DNA of 64,000 nt from an uncultured Acidimicrobiales bacterium (GCA_905480195.1 CAJQPN010000005.1:1-64000), one strand, 5' to 3'; counted from the first letter of the stretch, positions 25,893 to 36,413 are shown. Numbers and translations: made by a program. Notes: generated by a model from the letters alone, not told the origin.

Positions 25893-25923
25893 GCTCGACC
25901 CCCGCACGCAGCGAGGGCCGAGC
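25893..25923 (-). terminator. Hairpin downstream of groEL copy 1
   Basis: GCTCG (25893-25897) pairs with CGAGC (25919-25923), with an inner CCC/GGG helix. It lies beyond the groEL1 stop at 25988, about 65-95 bp downstream on the minus strand. There is no long T-run; a factor-independent terminator is possible. Confidence 0.4.
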
Positions 25924-25940
25924 TTCCGATGTTCGAGTTG

Positions 25941-25959
25941 CGAGACCTCGCAGGTCTCG
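25941..25959 (-). terminator. Second hairpin downstream of groEL copy 1
   Basis: CGAGACC (25941-25947) and GGTCTCG (25953-25959) form a perfect 7-bp stem with a 5-nt loop, about 30 bp beyond the groEL1 stop on the minus strand. Together with the next hairpin it may form a tandem terminator separating groEL1 from the nitrobindin-like gene. Confidence 0.45.
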
Positions 25960-25987
25960 ACTGGCTCTCAGGAATGCGCTTGCTACG

Positions 25988-27662
<1,675 letters not shown>

Positions 27663-27705
27663 GTGAACCGCAGTACGTCCCAAATCGCAACCCGGGTTTC
27701 GTCGA

Positions 27706-27978
27706 TCAACCGCCGGCAACCGCAGGAACGATGACGATGACAGAATCAGGGTCGATCGGCGTCGTCAACCCGTCGAGCGTGCGGCACTCGACCTCGCCGA
27801 CGAAGACGTTGACGAAGCCGAACAGGCGGCCCTTCTCGTCGAGGACCCGCTCCGAAAGACCCGGGTAATCGGCCCCGAGCAACCGAATCACCGAACCGAG
27901 ATCGCCTGCATCGACCTCGACCTCAGCCGCACCGCCGACAAGAGGACGCAGGCTGTTCGAGATCCGGACAACGGCCAT
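27706..27978 (-). CDS. MoaD/ThiS-family ubiquitin-like sulfur carrier
   Basis: 90 residues from MAVVRISNSLRPLVGG. The beta-grasp pattern (DLGSVIRLLGADYPGL, FGFVNVFVGEVE, DSVIVIVPAVAGG) ends in Gly-Gly, the C-terminus that is adenylated and thiocarboxylated in MoaD, ThiS and CysO. No MoaE, MoeB, ThiG or CysM gene is adjacent, so molybdopterin, thiamine and cysteine roles cannot be separated. The CysO-like length (about 90) is slightly favoured. The start at 27978 is chosen because longer frames add an unrelated N-terminus. Confidence 0.8.
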   Translation of the reverse strand: MAVVRISNSLRPLVGGAAEVEVDAGDLGSVIRLLGADYPGLSERVLDEKGRLFGFVNVFVGEVECRTLDGLTTPIDPDSVIVIVPAVAGG

Positions 27979-28123
27979 AGGTGACGATGGTACCGACCCA
28001 ACCCGAGGTGGATGGGTGTAGCTGATCAAGCCGTTGGGTCGATTCTGGCGAAAAAGATTCAGCCGACGGGTGTTGGGGACGACAACTCCTTCGAAAGGTA
28101 CCCACCAACAGCTGGAGTGTTCC

Positions 28124-28327
28124 ATGTCCGCTGAAACCGCCCTCCTCCACGACAGGTTGAGCGAATTTGTCGCCTACCTCAGCGGCACACCCGAAAAAGC
28201 CGTCCGTGATCTGGTCGAACAGTCAATGCAGACGCACAGCGAGGCCGATGCGCTTCGCCACGTGGCCACTGCGTTGGTATGGCTGCGCCAGCGCGACCCA
28301 CACCGACCGGCCGGCTTTGCCGCCTGA
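28124..28327 (+). CDS. Small helical hypothetical protein
   Basis: 67 residues from MSAETALLHDRLSEFVAYLSG, ending PHRPAGFAA. A GGAG lies 7 nt before the ATG at 28124. The sequence is amphipathic (KAVRDLVEQSMQTHSEADALRHVATALVWL) with no membrane segment, motif or known family that I recognise. It is divergent from the MoaD-like gene and followed 45 bp later by a small membrane protein. Confidence 0.55.
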   Translation: MSAETALLHDRLSEFVAYLSGTPEKAVRDLVEQSMQTHSEADALRHVATALVWLRQRDPHRPAGFAA

Positions 28328-28372
28328 CTTGGCCGACGGCCCGTGCAGTGCGGACAGCCGTAGAGTCAGGGC

Positions 28373-28570
28373 ATGACGACGGAGCAGCCCCCATCCACCG
28401 ACCGATCGCTTCCGGCCCGAGTCTTCATCGGTGCCGTGATGGCGCTGATCGCCGTCGTGTTGCTCCGGTGGGTCGCCATCACGGTCCTCGGAACACTCCG
28501 ATTCGTCTTGATCCTGATCGCGATTGCGGCTGCTGTCCTCTGGGCGATCACCGCGAAAGCCAACCGCTGA
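28373..28570 (+). CDS. Small two-helix membrane protein
   Basis: 65 residues with a polar N-terminus (MTTEQPPSTDRSLPAR), two hydrophobic helices at about residues 17-38 and 41-60, and a short basic end (AKANR). No motif identifies a function. Its last 23 bp overlap the convergent glycerate kinase gene. Confidence 0.55.
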   Translation: MTTEQPPSTDRSLPARVFIGAVMALIAVVLLRWVAITVLGTLRFVLILIAIAAAVLWAITAKANR

Positions 28571-29540
28571 CCGACTCAGCGACACAGAGCGCCGTCTCTG
28601 CCATCGCGCGATCGGCGCCGAACGACTCGCTGAGATCGACCCAGCCCACACCTGCGTCATCGAGGCGTACCCGAGCCACATCGTCGACCACACCACCGAC
28701 CACGAGCAGCGCCCGCTCCGCAGCTTGACCGAGGTCGACGACCGTGCCCACGACCTTGCCATCGAAACTGGTGGCATCGACGCGACCCTCACCCGTGATG
28801 ACGAGCTCGCACGCCTCGATCTGGTCATAGAGCTGCACTGCCTCTGCGATAAGCATCGCCCCTGACTCGATCCGCGCCCCAGCGGCCACCAGGCCCCCAG
28901 CGAGACCTCCAGCCGCCCCAGCACCACGGAGTTCCGATACGTCAGTTCCATGCTCGTTCTTGTAAACCTCCACCAACCGCTCAAGACGAGCTGTCAAGAG
29001 CCCGATCTGAGCCCTCGATGCTCCCTTCTGCGGCCCAAAGACGCGCGCTGCGTCGGTGAATCGCGTCTCGACATCGCACGCAAGAACGAGATCGATGCCC
29101 TTGAGCCGCGAAGGAGACGGCAGCGCACGCAGCGCCCCGAGCCCGCCGTCGGTAGTTGCCGACCCCCCAAGGCCGACGATGACCTCATCGGCACCTGCCT
29201 CGACCGCTCTGCCGATTAGCTCACCCGTGCCGGCGGTGGTGGCACCCATCGGATCGTTGCCCTCGACCCCCCCAGCGAGCACCAAGCCCGACGCTTGCGC
29301 CATCTCGATCACAGCGCGTCCCCGCGAAAGACGCCAGCCAGCATCAACCATCGTGCCGAGGGGACCGGTCACGGCAGTGGAGCGGTTCGCTCCACCGAAG
29401 GCGAGAAGTGTGCCTTCACCACCATCAGCCATCGGCTGGGCGGTCACCTCATGACCAGGTGCGCCGGCCGCCACCGCCGCCGCAAACCCGACGGCATCGA
29501 GCGTTCCGCGAAACTTGTCGGCGCAGGCGAGCAGGTGCAT
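28548..29540 (-). CDS. Glycerate 2-kinase (GlxK/GarK family)
   Basis: 330 residues. The family phosphorylates D-glycerate with ATP, linking glycerate and glyoxylate metabolism to glycolysis. ACADKFRGTLDAVGFAAA at the start, MADGGEGTLLAFGG near residue 40, GLGGSATTDGGLGALRAL near 122-140, GAAGGLAGGLVAAGARIESG and ITGEGRVDATSFDGKVVGTV near 245-270 are diagnostic. It is slightly shorter than the usual 370-380 residues but keeps the conserved blocks. The start uses the ATG at 29540. The glyoxylate-carboligase-like ThDP enzyme at 5.75 kb could be in the same metabolic area, but they are not linked. Confidence 0.9.
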   Translation of the reverse strand: MHLLACADKFRGTLDAVGFAAAVAAGAPGHEVTAQPMADGGEGTLLAFGGANRSTAVTGPLGTMVDAGWRLSRGRAVIEMAQASGLVLAGGVEGNDPMGATTAGTGELIGRAVEAGADEVIVGLGGSATTDGGLGALRALPSPSRLKGIDLVLACDVETRFTDAARVFGPQKGASRAQIGLLTARLERLVEVYKNEHGTDVSELRGAGAAGGLAGGLVAAGARIESGAMLIAEAVQLYDQIEACELVITGEGRVDATSFDGKVVGTVVDLGQAAERALLVVGGVVDDVARVRLDDAGVGWVDLSESFGADRAMAETALCVAESVSGWLSR

Positions 29541-29666
29541 CTTCCCATCCTGCCCGAACTGCGATTGCGAGGTGACGGCTCGGGCCGTTCTCGTCTTCGC
29601 TGCGATGGGGTGGGCGCCTCGACCACCTAGCCGGACGCCGTTACCACTCGCTTGCGCGCACGGTGG

Positions 29667-30302
29667 TCAGCCAAGGACCCGATCGGAGCCGAGGATGACG
29701 AAAATGTGGAAGCCTTCGATCTGGTTGGGGTCGGCTACCAGTTCTTCGGGACTCGTCGCCGGCCGCAGCACCGCACCGGTGGCGCCAAGCTCCAGTGCGA
29801 CAGCTTCAGCCTCGAGGGCGTACCCGTCCACGTAGTACACAGCCGAAAGCTCGGTGTTGTTCTTTGCGTTGACCGCAATGGTCACGAACCCGGCTGTCTT
29901 GAGCAGCTCGGACTGCTGGCCGGCGAGTCCTGACACGCCTACACCGTTGGCGATCGCAACCTTGACCTCACCCAGCGGGCGAGTGGTAGGTGTGACCGGC
30001 GTGGTATCGGTGGTTGCGCCTGAGTCCTCGTCGAGAGCAGCGTCGTCACCGTCGCCCGAGCCGTCATCGGCAGGGGCATCGTCGGTTCCTCCGGACGATG
30101 CGTCTTCGTTGCCCGCATCGATCGATGCGTCGTCGGCAGCGGCGACTTCCGGTGAGCTATCTCCTCCGACGCCTCCCTGCCACAGCAAAAGAAAGCCGAT
30201 CACAACCGCAACCGCTATCAGTACGAGTCCTTTGGTAGCAGCGTTACCGGTGGATTGTGCGAACGACGAATCCGAAGCGGTATAGCGTCCGTGGGTGGTC
30301 AT
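29667..30302 (-). CDS. LytR_C-domain membrane protein
   Basis: 211 residues from MTTHGRYTASDSS. One transmembrane helix (GLVLIAVAVVIGFLLLW, about residues 27-43) is followed by a long low-complexity Asp/Gly/Thr linker and a C-terminal LytR_C domain (VKVAIANGVGVSGLAGQQSELLKTAGF, ALELGATGAVLRPATSPEELV). The C-terminal part is therefore outside the membrane. LytR_C domains occur in cell-envelope proteins of Actinobacteria, alone or behind LytR-CpsA-Psr domains; here the catalytic LCP domain is absent. A longer start at 30359 is possible. Confidence 0.82.
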   Translation of the reverse strand: MTTHGRYTASDSSFAQSTGNAATKGLVLIAVAVVIGFLLLWQGGVGGDSSPEVAAADDASIDAGNEDASSGGTDDAPADDGSGDGDDAALDEDSGATTDTTPVTPTTRPLGEVKVAIANGVGVSGLAGQQSELLKTAGFVTIAVNAKNNTELSAVYYVDGYALEAEAVALELGATGAVLRPATSPEELVADPNQIEGFHIFVILGSDRVLG

Positions 30303-30429
30303 CGGCTCTGAAACTCCCTCGTCGAGACGCCGCCCTGCGGCGTTCTTCTCCGACAGCATGGCAGATTCGGCGGCGGGGGCGGCGCCGCGACCTCTAGCCT
30401 GATCCAGGTCGCTCCGTTTTCGGCGCTTC

Positions 30430-30502
30430 GCCCGTGTAGCTCAGTTGGTAGAGCAGCTGTCTTGTAAACAGCAGGTCGCAGGTTCGATCCCTGTCGCGGG
30501 CT
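30430..30502 (+). tRNA. tRNA-Thr (anticodon TGT)
   Basis: A 73-nt cloverleaf: acceptor arm GCCCGTG paired with CGCGGGC (one G-U), D-arm GCTC...GAGC, anticodon arm GCTGT/ACAGC around the loop CTTGTAA, giving anticodon TGT for threonine ACA and related codons, and T-arm with GGTTCGATCC. The discriminator is T and CCA is not encoded. It sits between the LytR_C gene and the 3' end of rlmB. Confidence 0.95.
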
Positions 30503-30506
30503 CGGT

Positions 30507-31466
30507 TCACTCGCCGGACGCTTCGAGCCGGCGACGGGTGATCTCATAGACCGCAACCGCTGCCGCATTGCTGACGTTGAGGCTGTCGAGCACCCCTGCC
30601 ATCGGAATGCTCGCAACGGTGTCACAGCGTTCTCGCACGAGTCGGGAAAGACCCGGACCTTCGGCGCCGAGTGCCAAGGCAACCGGCTCATCGGCCACCG
30701 GCAGATCGAAGAGGCTGCGATCGCCGCCAGCATCGAGGCCGACCGTCCAGATCCCGCTCTGGGCCAAGGTCTTCATTGCGGCCGGTAGGCCACCGACGAC
30801 CGCGATGCGCAAATGTTCGATCGCCCCCGCCGCCGTCTTGGTGACCGTCGGTGTGATGTGCGCAGCACGGTGCCGGGGAAGAACCACCCCCGTCACCCCC
30901 GCACACTCGGCAGTGCGAAGAATCGCCCCAAGGTTGCCCGGGTCTGTAATCCCGTCGAGCAAGAGCAGGAACGGCAGGGTCCCGTCACGCTCAGGATCGA
31001 GTAGATCTTCCAGCGGCGTGGGGCGCAGCGGCTGCGCCATCGCCAAAACACCCTGAGCACCGTCGGTCCGGGTCATCGACTCGAACTTGCTGCGCGAGAG
31101 CTCACGGATCGTCACCTTCTGCTCATCGGCCAGATCGATGATGTCGTCGAGGATCGGCGCGTGATCAAGATCTCCGGCAAAGATCACTTCTCGCGTCCGT
31201 CGGGTTCCCGCCATGAGGAGCTCCCGAACGGCATGACGCCCCTCGACCTGATCACCACCAAGGTGCGATCCTCCACGTCCCTCGTCGGCGGCACGGATCG
31301 GCGTGGTGCCTCGCTGGCCGTCACCGCGCCGCTGACCACGATCGCTGCGTCGGCTACCGCTTGTGCCCTTTCCGCCGCGCCGGGCGACCTTCTTTGCCGG
31401 TGGGCGGCTCCGGCCCCCCTTCGGACCCTTGCTTCCCGGGCCTCTGCTCGAGCCGCGGCCGCTCAT
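30507..31466 (-). CDS. rlmB: 23S rRNA (guanosine-2'-O-)-methyltransferase RlmB (TrmH/SpoU family)
   Basis: 319 residues. A basic, Gly/Arg/Lys-rich N-terminal tail of about 70 residues (RNA-binding, usual in actinobacterial members) precedes the L30e-like substrate-binding domain (EGRHAVRELLMAGTRRTREV) and the SPOUT knot: LDGITDPGNLGAILRTAECAG, LALGAEGPGLS and SLNVSNAAAVAVYE. The start at 31466 overlaps the ispF stop by 4 bp. It methylates G2251-type or similar rRNA positions; the exact target could differ. Part of ispD-ispF-rlmB. Confidence 0.9.
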   Translation of the reverse strand: MSGRGSSRGPGSKGPKGGRSRPPAKKVARRGGKGTSGSRRSDRGQRRGDGQRGTTPIRAADEGRGGSHLGGDQVEGRHAVRELLMAGTRRTREVIFAGDLDHAPILDDIIDLADEQKVTIRELSRSKFESMTRTDGAQGVLAMAQPLRPTPLEDLLDPERDGTLPFLLLLDGITDPGNLGAILRTAECAGVTGVVLPRHRAAHITPTVTKTAAGAIEHLRIAVVGGLPAAMKTLAQSGIWTVGLDAGGDRSLFDLPVADEPVALALGAEGPGLSRLVRERCDTVASIPMAGVLDSLNVSNAAAVAVYEITRRRLEASGE

Positions 31467-31951
31467 CGCACGACCAGGGCAACGGCCCACGCGGCGATTC
31501 CCTCGCCTCGGCCAAGGGCACCCAAGCCTTCGGTGCGGCGGCCGGTGATCGTGACCGGCGCGCCAACGGCTACAGACAGGTTGGTTTGCATCTGATCTTT
31601 CACGGGAGCGAGCTTTGGCGAATCGAGAACGACCGAACAGTCGATGTTGCCAGGTCGCCAGCCTGCCGAACGTACAGAAGAAACGGCGCGACGCAAGAGG
31701 TCGACACTGTCTGCCCCGGTGAGTGCCGGATCGGTGTCAGGGAACATCTGGCCGATGTCACCGAGCCCGGCGGCTCCCAGAAGTGCATCGGCGCATACGT
31801 GGGCGACCACGTCGGCATCACTGTGGCCGGCAAGCCCACGCTCACCTTCGAACACAACGCCGCCAAGGACCAGCGCGCGAGCACGGTCATCGGAATAGGC
31901 GTGAATGTCGAATGCCTGGCCAACCCGGAACGGGATGTCGGCATCGGTCAT
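31463..31951 (-). CDS. ispF: 2-C-methyl-D-erythritol 2,4-cyclodiphosphate synthase IspF
   Basis: 162 residues, full length. IspF cyclises CDP-methylerythritol 2-phosphate in the MEP isoprenoid pathway. The metal site is FDIHAY (Asp-x-His) near residue 14 plus HSDADVVAH near 45; DIGQMFPDTDPALTGADS and the substrate-binding TTGRRTEGLG-type ITGRRTEGLGALGRGEGIAA complete it. The ATG overlaps the ispD stop by 4 bp. Confidence 0.95.
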   Translation of the reverse strand: MTDADIPFRVGQAFDIHAYSDDRARALVLGGVVFEGERGLAGHSDADVVAHVCADALLGAAGLGDIGQMFPDTDPALTGADSVDLLRRAVSSVRSAGWRPGNIDCSVVLDSPKLAPVKDQMQTNLSVAVGAPVTITGRRTEGLGALGRGEGIAAWAVALVVR

Positions 31952-32607
31952 GACGGAGCCTCCTCGGTGAGGACAAGACGGGCGACCTCGAGATCGAACG
32001 GGGTGGTGAGCTTCACGTTGCGAGTGTCTCCCTCGACGATGACGACCGCATGGCCGGAAGCCTCCACCAACGTGGCGTCATCAAACGCATCGGCGCCCGA
32101 CTGGTGAGCGGCTCGGAGCGTCCGGGCATCGAACCCCTGTGGGGTCTGGACGGCAAGCAGCGCGCTGCGGTCGACCGCACCGGTTTCGCGGTGTCGAACG
32201 GAGTCTGCGATCGGTACGGCCGGCACCACACCGACGGCCCCATCGCGAACCGCAGCGATCACTCGCTCATAGACAGCTGCCGACGCCAAGGGACGAGCAC
32301 CGTCGTGCACCAAGACCACACCACAGTCCACCGGCACGGCAGCAAGGCCGTTACGAACCGATTCCGAACGAGACTCGCCGCCCGCCACCACCACCAACGC
32401 AGTGCCTGTCGCAACAACCGGCTCATCGAGTGCATCAGCTGGCAACACGAGGACGACACCGTCGCTGTGGGTAGCAGCAGTGGCGACCGTGTGATCGATC
32501 ACCCGAATCCCGCCCAGATCGAGGAACTGTTTGCGCGCGCCGAAGCGAGTGCCCGAACCGGCCGCGACCACGACCGTCCATACCGAAGCATCCTCGACAC
32601 TGCTCAT
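31948..32607 (-). CDS. ispD: 2-C-methyl-D-erythritol 4-phosphate cytidylyltransferase IspD
   Basis: 219 residues. IspD transfers CMP to methylerythritol 4-phosphate. The nucleotide-binding VVVAAGSGTRFGARKQFLDLGG near residue 12-33, VVLVHDGARPL near 98, and LLAVQTPQGFDARTL near 150 are the family signatures. It is the first gene of ispD-ispF-rlmB and is divergent from the Crp/Fnr-family gene with a 23-bp gap, so promoters must overlap the coding starts. Confidence 0.94.
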   Translation of the reverse strand: MSSVEDASVWTVVVAAGSGTRFGARKQFLDLGGIRVIDHTVATAATHSDGVVLVLPADALDEPVVATGTALVVVAGGESRSESVRNGLAAVPVDCGVVLVHDGARPLASAAVYERVIAAVRDGAVGVVPAVPIADSVRHRETGAVDRSALLAVQTPQGFDARTLRAAHQSGADAFDDATLVEASGHAVVIVEGDTRNVKLTTPFDLEVARLVLTEEAPS

Positions 32608-32630
32608 GTCACCTAGTCTGGGCCGCGCTG

Positions 32631-33302
32631 ATGTCTGACACCACCATGCTCGCCTCCCTGCTCCGATCGACCTTGCTCTTCGCCGATATCGGCGACGATT
32701 TCCTCAAACAAATCACGAGCGCAGCGATCCAGCGGAGTCTCCGTCGCGGGGATGTCTTGTTCACTGAGGGCGACGAACCGGCCTCGTTGTTCGTCGTGAC
32801 GTCCGGTCGGATCGCGATCGCCAACCGTTCCATCGACGGCCGCGAGAGTGTCGTCGCCCTCATGGAGCCCGGAGACCTCTTCGGTGAGATGGGCTTGTTT
32901 GACGGGTTGGGGCGTTCGGCCGAGGCCCGAGCTCTCGAACCTTCCGGTGCCATCGAGATCCCGTATGCACCGGTGCAGGCGCTCTACGAGGACCGGCCGG
33001 GTGAACTCTGGAACGTCGTGAAGCTGCTTGCCACTCGCCTACGGTCCATGGACGAGGCGCTCGCCGACTCGGTGTTCCTCGACGTCACCGGTCGCACGGC
33101 GAAGCGACTCCTGGAGCTCGCTGGCGAGAGCGACGAGTTCACCCTTCCCGTCACCCAGGAAGAACTTGCCGGGATGGTCGGCGCAAGTCGAGAGCGGGTC
33201 AACAAGGCGATTGCGTCCTTCGTCCGACTCGGTTGGCTCGCCCAGAACGACCGGCGCTACATCATCACCAACCGCGAGCAGCTCTCGATTCGGAGCCGCT
33301 GA
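32631..33302 (+). CDS. Crp/Fnr-family transcriptional regulator
   Basis: 223 residues. The N-terminal cyclic-nucleotide-binding roll (RRGDVLFTEGDEPASLFVVTSGRIAI, MEPGDLFGEMGLFDGLGRSAEARAL, residues 38-105) contains a GEMGLFDG...RSAEARA segment like the cAMP-binding cassette of CRP. A dimerisation helix and a winged helix-turn-helix (LPVTQEELAGMVGASRERVNKAIASFVRLGWL, residues 170-205) follow. This is close in form to mycobacterial Crp (Rv3676) in length. It is monocistronic, between ispD (divergent) and radA (convergent). Ligand and regulon are unknown. Confidence 0.9.
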   Translation: MSDTTMLASLLRSTLLFADIGDDFLKQITSAAIQRSLRRGDVLFTEGDEPASLFVVTSGRIAIANRSIDGRESVVALMEPGDLFGEMGLFDGLGRSAEARALEPSGAIEIPYAPVQALYEDRPGELWNVVKLLATRLRSMDEALADSVFLDVTGRTAKRLLELAGESDEFTLPVTQEELAGMVGASRERVNKAIASFVRLGWLAQNDRRYIITNREQLSIRSR

Positions 33303-33311
33303 CCGGCTCGG

Positions 33312-34673
33312 TCAGCCCTCACCACCAACATCGGCCAGGGCTACCGCGGCCCGCAAGGTGGGGGCCTGCAGCGTCTGTAGCCCATCGACCTGTACTGCGG
33401 TGCCCTGAGGCACGATCGCACGACGGAATCCCATACGAGCGGCTTCCCTCAGCCGTCGATCGAGATGACTGACCTGACGCAGTTCGCCACCGAGGCCGAC
33501 CTCACCGACGGCCACCACATCGTCACCCAACGGCTGGCCAGACAGCGACGACGCAATAGCCAACGCCAGTGCGGTATCAGCACCGGGGTCGAACACCCGC
33601 GCTCCACCGACCGCAAGGGTGTAAACGTCATTGGTGCCGACCTGGAGACCGCAACGGCGTTCGAGTACGGCAAGCAGCATGGCGAGCCGGCCCGAGTCGA
33701 CCCCCTGGGCGGAACGGCGCGGATTGCTGAGACTCGACTGGGCGACCAACGCCTGAACCTCGACGAGGAGTGGGCGGTTGCCATCGACGGTGGGCACGAC
33801 AGCCGAGCCGCTGATGCCGGTCACTCGGTCGGCCAGAAAAAGCCCACTCGGGTCTGCGACCGTTGCGAGGCCATCCGTATCCATCTGCAGTAAGCCGACC
33901 TCGGTGGTGGCACCGAAACGATGCTTTGACGCTCGAAGGAGCCGCAGACCGTGATGCCGGTCCCCGTCGAACTCGAGGACGGTGTCTACGACGTGCTCGA
34001 GAACGCGAGGGCCTGCGAGCGTGCCTTCTTTCGTGACGTGCCCGACGAGCAGAACGACCGTGCCGTGTCGCTTCGCATGCGCCACCAGTCGGCTCGCACA
34101 TTCTCGGACCTGGGCAACCGATCCAGGCGCCGATGCCAGCGCCGGATCGTGCAGCGTCTGCACGGAGTCGATCACCACTACATCGGGCTTGATCGATTCG
34201 AGAGCCGTGAGGATATGCGGCAACGACGTCTCGGCGAGCAGCCAGAGGTCGTCGTGAATCGCACCCAGTCGATCGGCGCGCGCCCTCACCTGACCGGCCG
34301 ACTCCTCACCAGAGACGTACAAGCTCACCGACCCCAACCTTGCGGTGGAGCCAACCACTTGGAGCAGCAGGGTCGACTTGCCGATTCCAGGCTCGCCGCC
34401 GACCAGCGTGACCGAGCCGTCGACCAGCCCACCACTGAGCACCCGATCGACCTCCCCAACGCCGGTTGGGCGCGTTGTGGCGCCGGCGTCGGTCACATCG
34501 CGGATGCGGATCGGATCGGACGTGGGAGGACCGACCGCAACAGAAGCGGTAGTGCGAACGTCGAGCTCTTCCACGAGAGAATTCCATTCACCACAGCCAT
34601 CGCAACGACCCGCCCACTTGGCGGACTCCCACCCGCAGGCGGCACAGCGATGAACGGATCTCGTCTTGGCCAT
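33312..34673 (-). CDS. radA: DNA repair protein RadA (Sms)
   Basis: 453 residues. The N-terminal zinc finger has Cys-x2-Cys twice (CAACGWESAKWAGRCDGCGEW), the RecA-like core carries Walker A GGEPGIGKSTLLLQV near residue 95 and Walker B VVVIDSVQT, and the RadA signature is SKHRFGATTEVG (KNRFG type, here KHRFG). A Lon-protease-like C-terminal domain follows (DPGADTALALAIASSLSG). RadA drives branch migration in recombination repair. Convergent with the Crp/Fnr-family gene and 33 bp from the next gene downstream on its own strand's upstream side. Confidence 0.95.
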   Translation of the reverse strand: MAKTRSVHRCAACGWESAKWAGRCDGCGEWNSLVEELDVRTTASVAVGPPTSDPIRIRDVTDAGATTRPTGVGEVDRVLSGGLVDGSVTLVGGEPGIGKSTLLLQVVGSTARLGSVSLYVSGEESAGQVRARADRLGAIHDDLWLLAETSLPHILTALESIKPDVVVIDSVQTLHDPALASAPGSVAQVRECASRLVAHAKRHGTVVLLVGHVTKEGTLAGPRVLEHVVDTVLEFDGDRHHGLRLLRASKHRFGATTEVGLLQMDTDGLATVADPSGLFLADRVTGISGSAVVPTVDGNRPLLVEVQALVAQSSLSNPRRSAQGVDSGRLAMLLAVLERRCGLQVGTNDVYTLAVGGARVFDPGADTALALAIASSLSGQPLGDDVVAVGEVGLGGELRQVSHLDRRLREAARMGFRRAIVPQGTAVQVDGLQTLQAPTLRAAVALADVGGEG

Positions 34674-34706
34674 GGAAGCAAACCCTACGCGCCGGGTGAG
34701 ACGCGC

Positions 34707-36194
34707 TCAGGAGCCGCGACTACGGAGGAGATCATCGAAACCGCGCACGATTGTGTGATCGGTCTCTGGCGCCATCTCGGCACTGGTCACGAACAAGCCG
34801 GTGGCAATCCCGAGTTCGCGCGCCGCATCGAGATGCCCAACGTTGTTCGACAGATAGAAGCAGTCGTAGAGATCTACCGACATGGTGCGTCGAGTGGCCT
34901 CAAACAGGGCCGGTTCAGGCAAAGCCGAGCCGACATCGCCACTTACCATCCAATTCGTGATGGAAGCCTCGAGTGAGGCCATGCGACGCAGGCGCTCACC
35001 CCAGACCCGGGGCTGGTTGCCGATCGCGGCGACGGGAAGACGCGCAGTCGCCATCCGGTCGAGGAACGGGTGCAGGCCCGGCACGAGTCGGAATGAGGAC
35101 AAGTAGCGGGTCTCGATCTCATCAGCCATGGGGCCGAGCCCGACCTCGCTCCAGAACTCCTCGGGCGACGATCGGCCCAGGGTGAGCTGGCGATGATGGT
35201 GACGGATCCGCTCGGGGTCAGCGCCGGGACGTTCGGCGGTGATGAGAGGAATCAACAGACCTTCGACCGGGTCGGAGGGGCGCACGATGACACCGTGTAC
35301 ATCGACGATCAGGAGCCGAAGCAGGCGACGTCGAGGCCGGTTGGCTTCAGCTTCGCGAGTGGCAGCTCGCTGAGCACGCTGACGTTGATCTCGCCGACGC
35401 CGTCCCTTCGGCGTCCGCAGCTTCGCCACAACGAAGGTGGCGATCTGACTAACGACGACCAAGACGAACAGGATCGAGGCGATGATCGCGATAAGCGCCC
35501 AGACCCTCGGCAAGATGTCGTCGACCGATGCCGTGGCATCGACCTGGGTGGCCGGATCGCCATAGGCGAATGTCCACGTCACCGTGTCGTCGATGACCTC
35601 GCCGGAGCCGGAAGCGGCACCCGAAGGCATCGTGACGTTCAGCGTGAGGCGGAGAGCCGTGCTGAACGACGAGACACCGGCGTCAGTCTCGATTCGCAAC
35701 AGCGGCCGGCCGAGCGGCTGCTGGTCGAGAACTGCAGCCAACCCGTCGTCGCCGAGCAGTTCGAGGTCGGGGGCCGGGTCGACCGTTGCGATGAAGTCAT
35801 ACGAGGTGGTTGCCGGCCGAAGGCCGATGGCCGAGAATTCGTGCTCCTGCTCGAGCGACACATCGGTGAACAACAGACCGTCGCCCAAGATCTCACCCAA
35901 CACGCGGCTGAGTTCGGCCGACGAGAGAAACGCCTTGGATGCCGTGAGCGTGATTCCACCATCGTCGACCAGTGGGCCAGTCACTTCCCAACCGGCATCG
36001 GTCAGGTCGTCGAAGATCAGGCTCGTCGGGTCATCCGTGAGCAGCGAGACAGCTGCCGAGTCGGCGGCAATCGTGACGCCAACGCGACCAGAGCCGTCTT
36101 CATCGATCGTGACATCGACCGTGGTGTCAACCTGGCATGCAGAGGCGAAGAGCACGATCAGCACTGCAGCAATGACGAGCCTCGCCCGGGTCAT
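34707..36194 (-). CDS. LppM-like lipoprotein fused through a membrane helix to a degenerate HAD domain
   Basis: 495 residues from MTRARLVIAA. A lipoprotein signal peptide ends at Cys20 (FASAC). Residues 21-225 resemble the LppM/DUF3153 extracytoplasmic domain (VDVTIDEDGSGRVGVTI, DDLTDAGWEVTGPLVDDGG). A transmembrane helix at about 231-258 is followed by a strongly basic stretch (KGRRRRDQRQRAQR), placing the rest in the cytosol. Residues 293-495 form a HAD-like hydrolase fold, but motif I is DVHG (second Asp replaced), motif II IGNQ, motif III LPEP in place of KPxP, and motif IV YLSNN in place of the acidic pair. The catalytic residues are therefore largely missing. The architecture suggests a signalling or binding protein. 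The longer upstream frame is not supported. Confidence 0.72.
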   Translation of the reverse strand: MTRARLVIAAVLIVLFASACQVDTTVDVTIDEDGSGRVGVTIAADSAAVSLLTDDPTSLIFDDLTDAGWEVTGPLVDDGGITLTASKAFLSSAELSRVLGEILGDGLLFTDVSLEQEHEFSAIGLRPATTSYDFIATVDPAPDLELLGDDGLAAVLDQQPLGRPLLRIETDAGVSSFSTALRLTLNVTMPSGAASGSGEVIDDTVTWTFAYGDPATQVDATASVDDILPRVWALIAIIASILFVLVVVSQIATFVVAKLRTPKGRRRRDQRQRAQRAATREAEANRPRRRLLRLLIVDVHGVIVRPSDPVEGLLIPLITAERPGADPERIRHHHRQLTLGRSSPEEFWSEVGLGPMADEIETRYLSSFRLVPGLHPFLDRMATARLPVAAIGNQPRVWGERLRRMASLEASITNWMVSGDVGSALPEPALFEATRRTMSVDLYDCFYLSNNVGHLDAARELGIATGLFVTSAEMAPETDHTIVRGFDDLLRSRGS

Positions 36195-36413
36195 GGTCCT
36201 TGACGCTAGACGGTCGATACCGCTGTGCGGGTCCACGCCACCGATCGGCCGCAGTGCTCGACCAGAGTTCGCGACCGCTCGGGATCCCAGAGCGTCATCA
36301 CAGAACTGTTCGCCTCCAGCAACCACCTCGACGCGGGACGACTTGAAAAAAGACAGGATCATCGTCACAGAACTCAGAAGAACGGTGACCTACGACGATC
36401 AGCTGCCGCTGGT

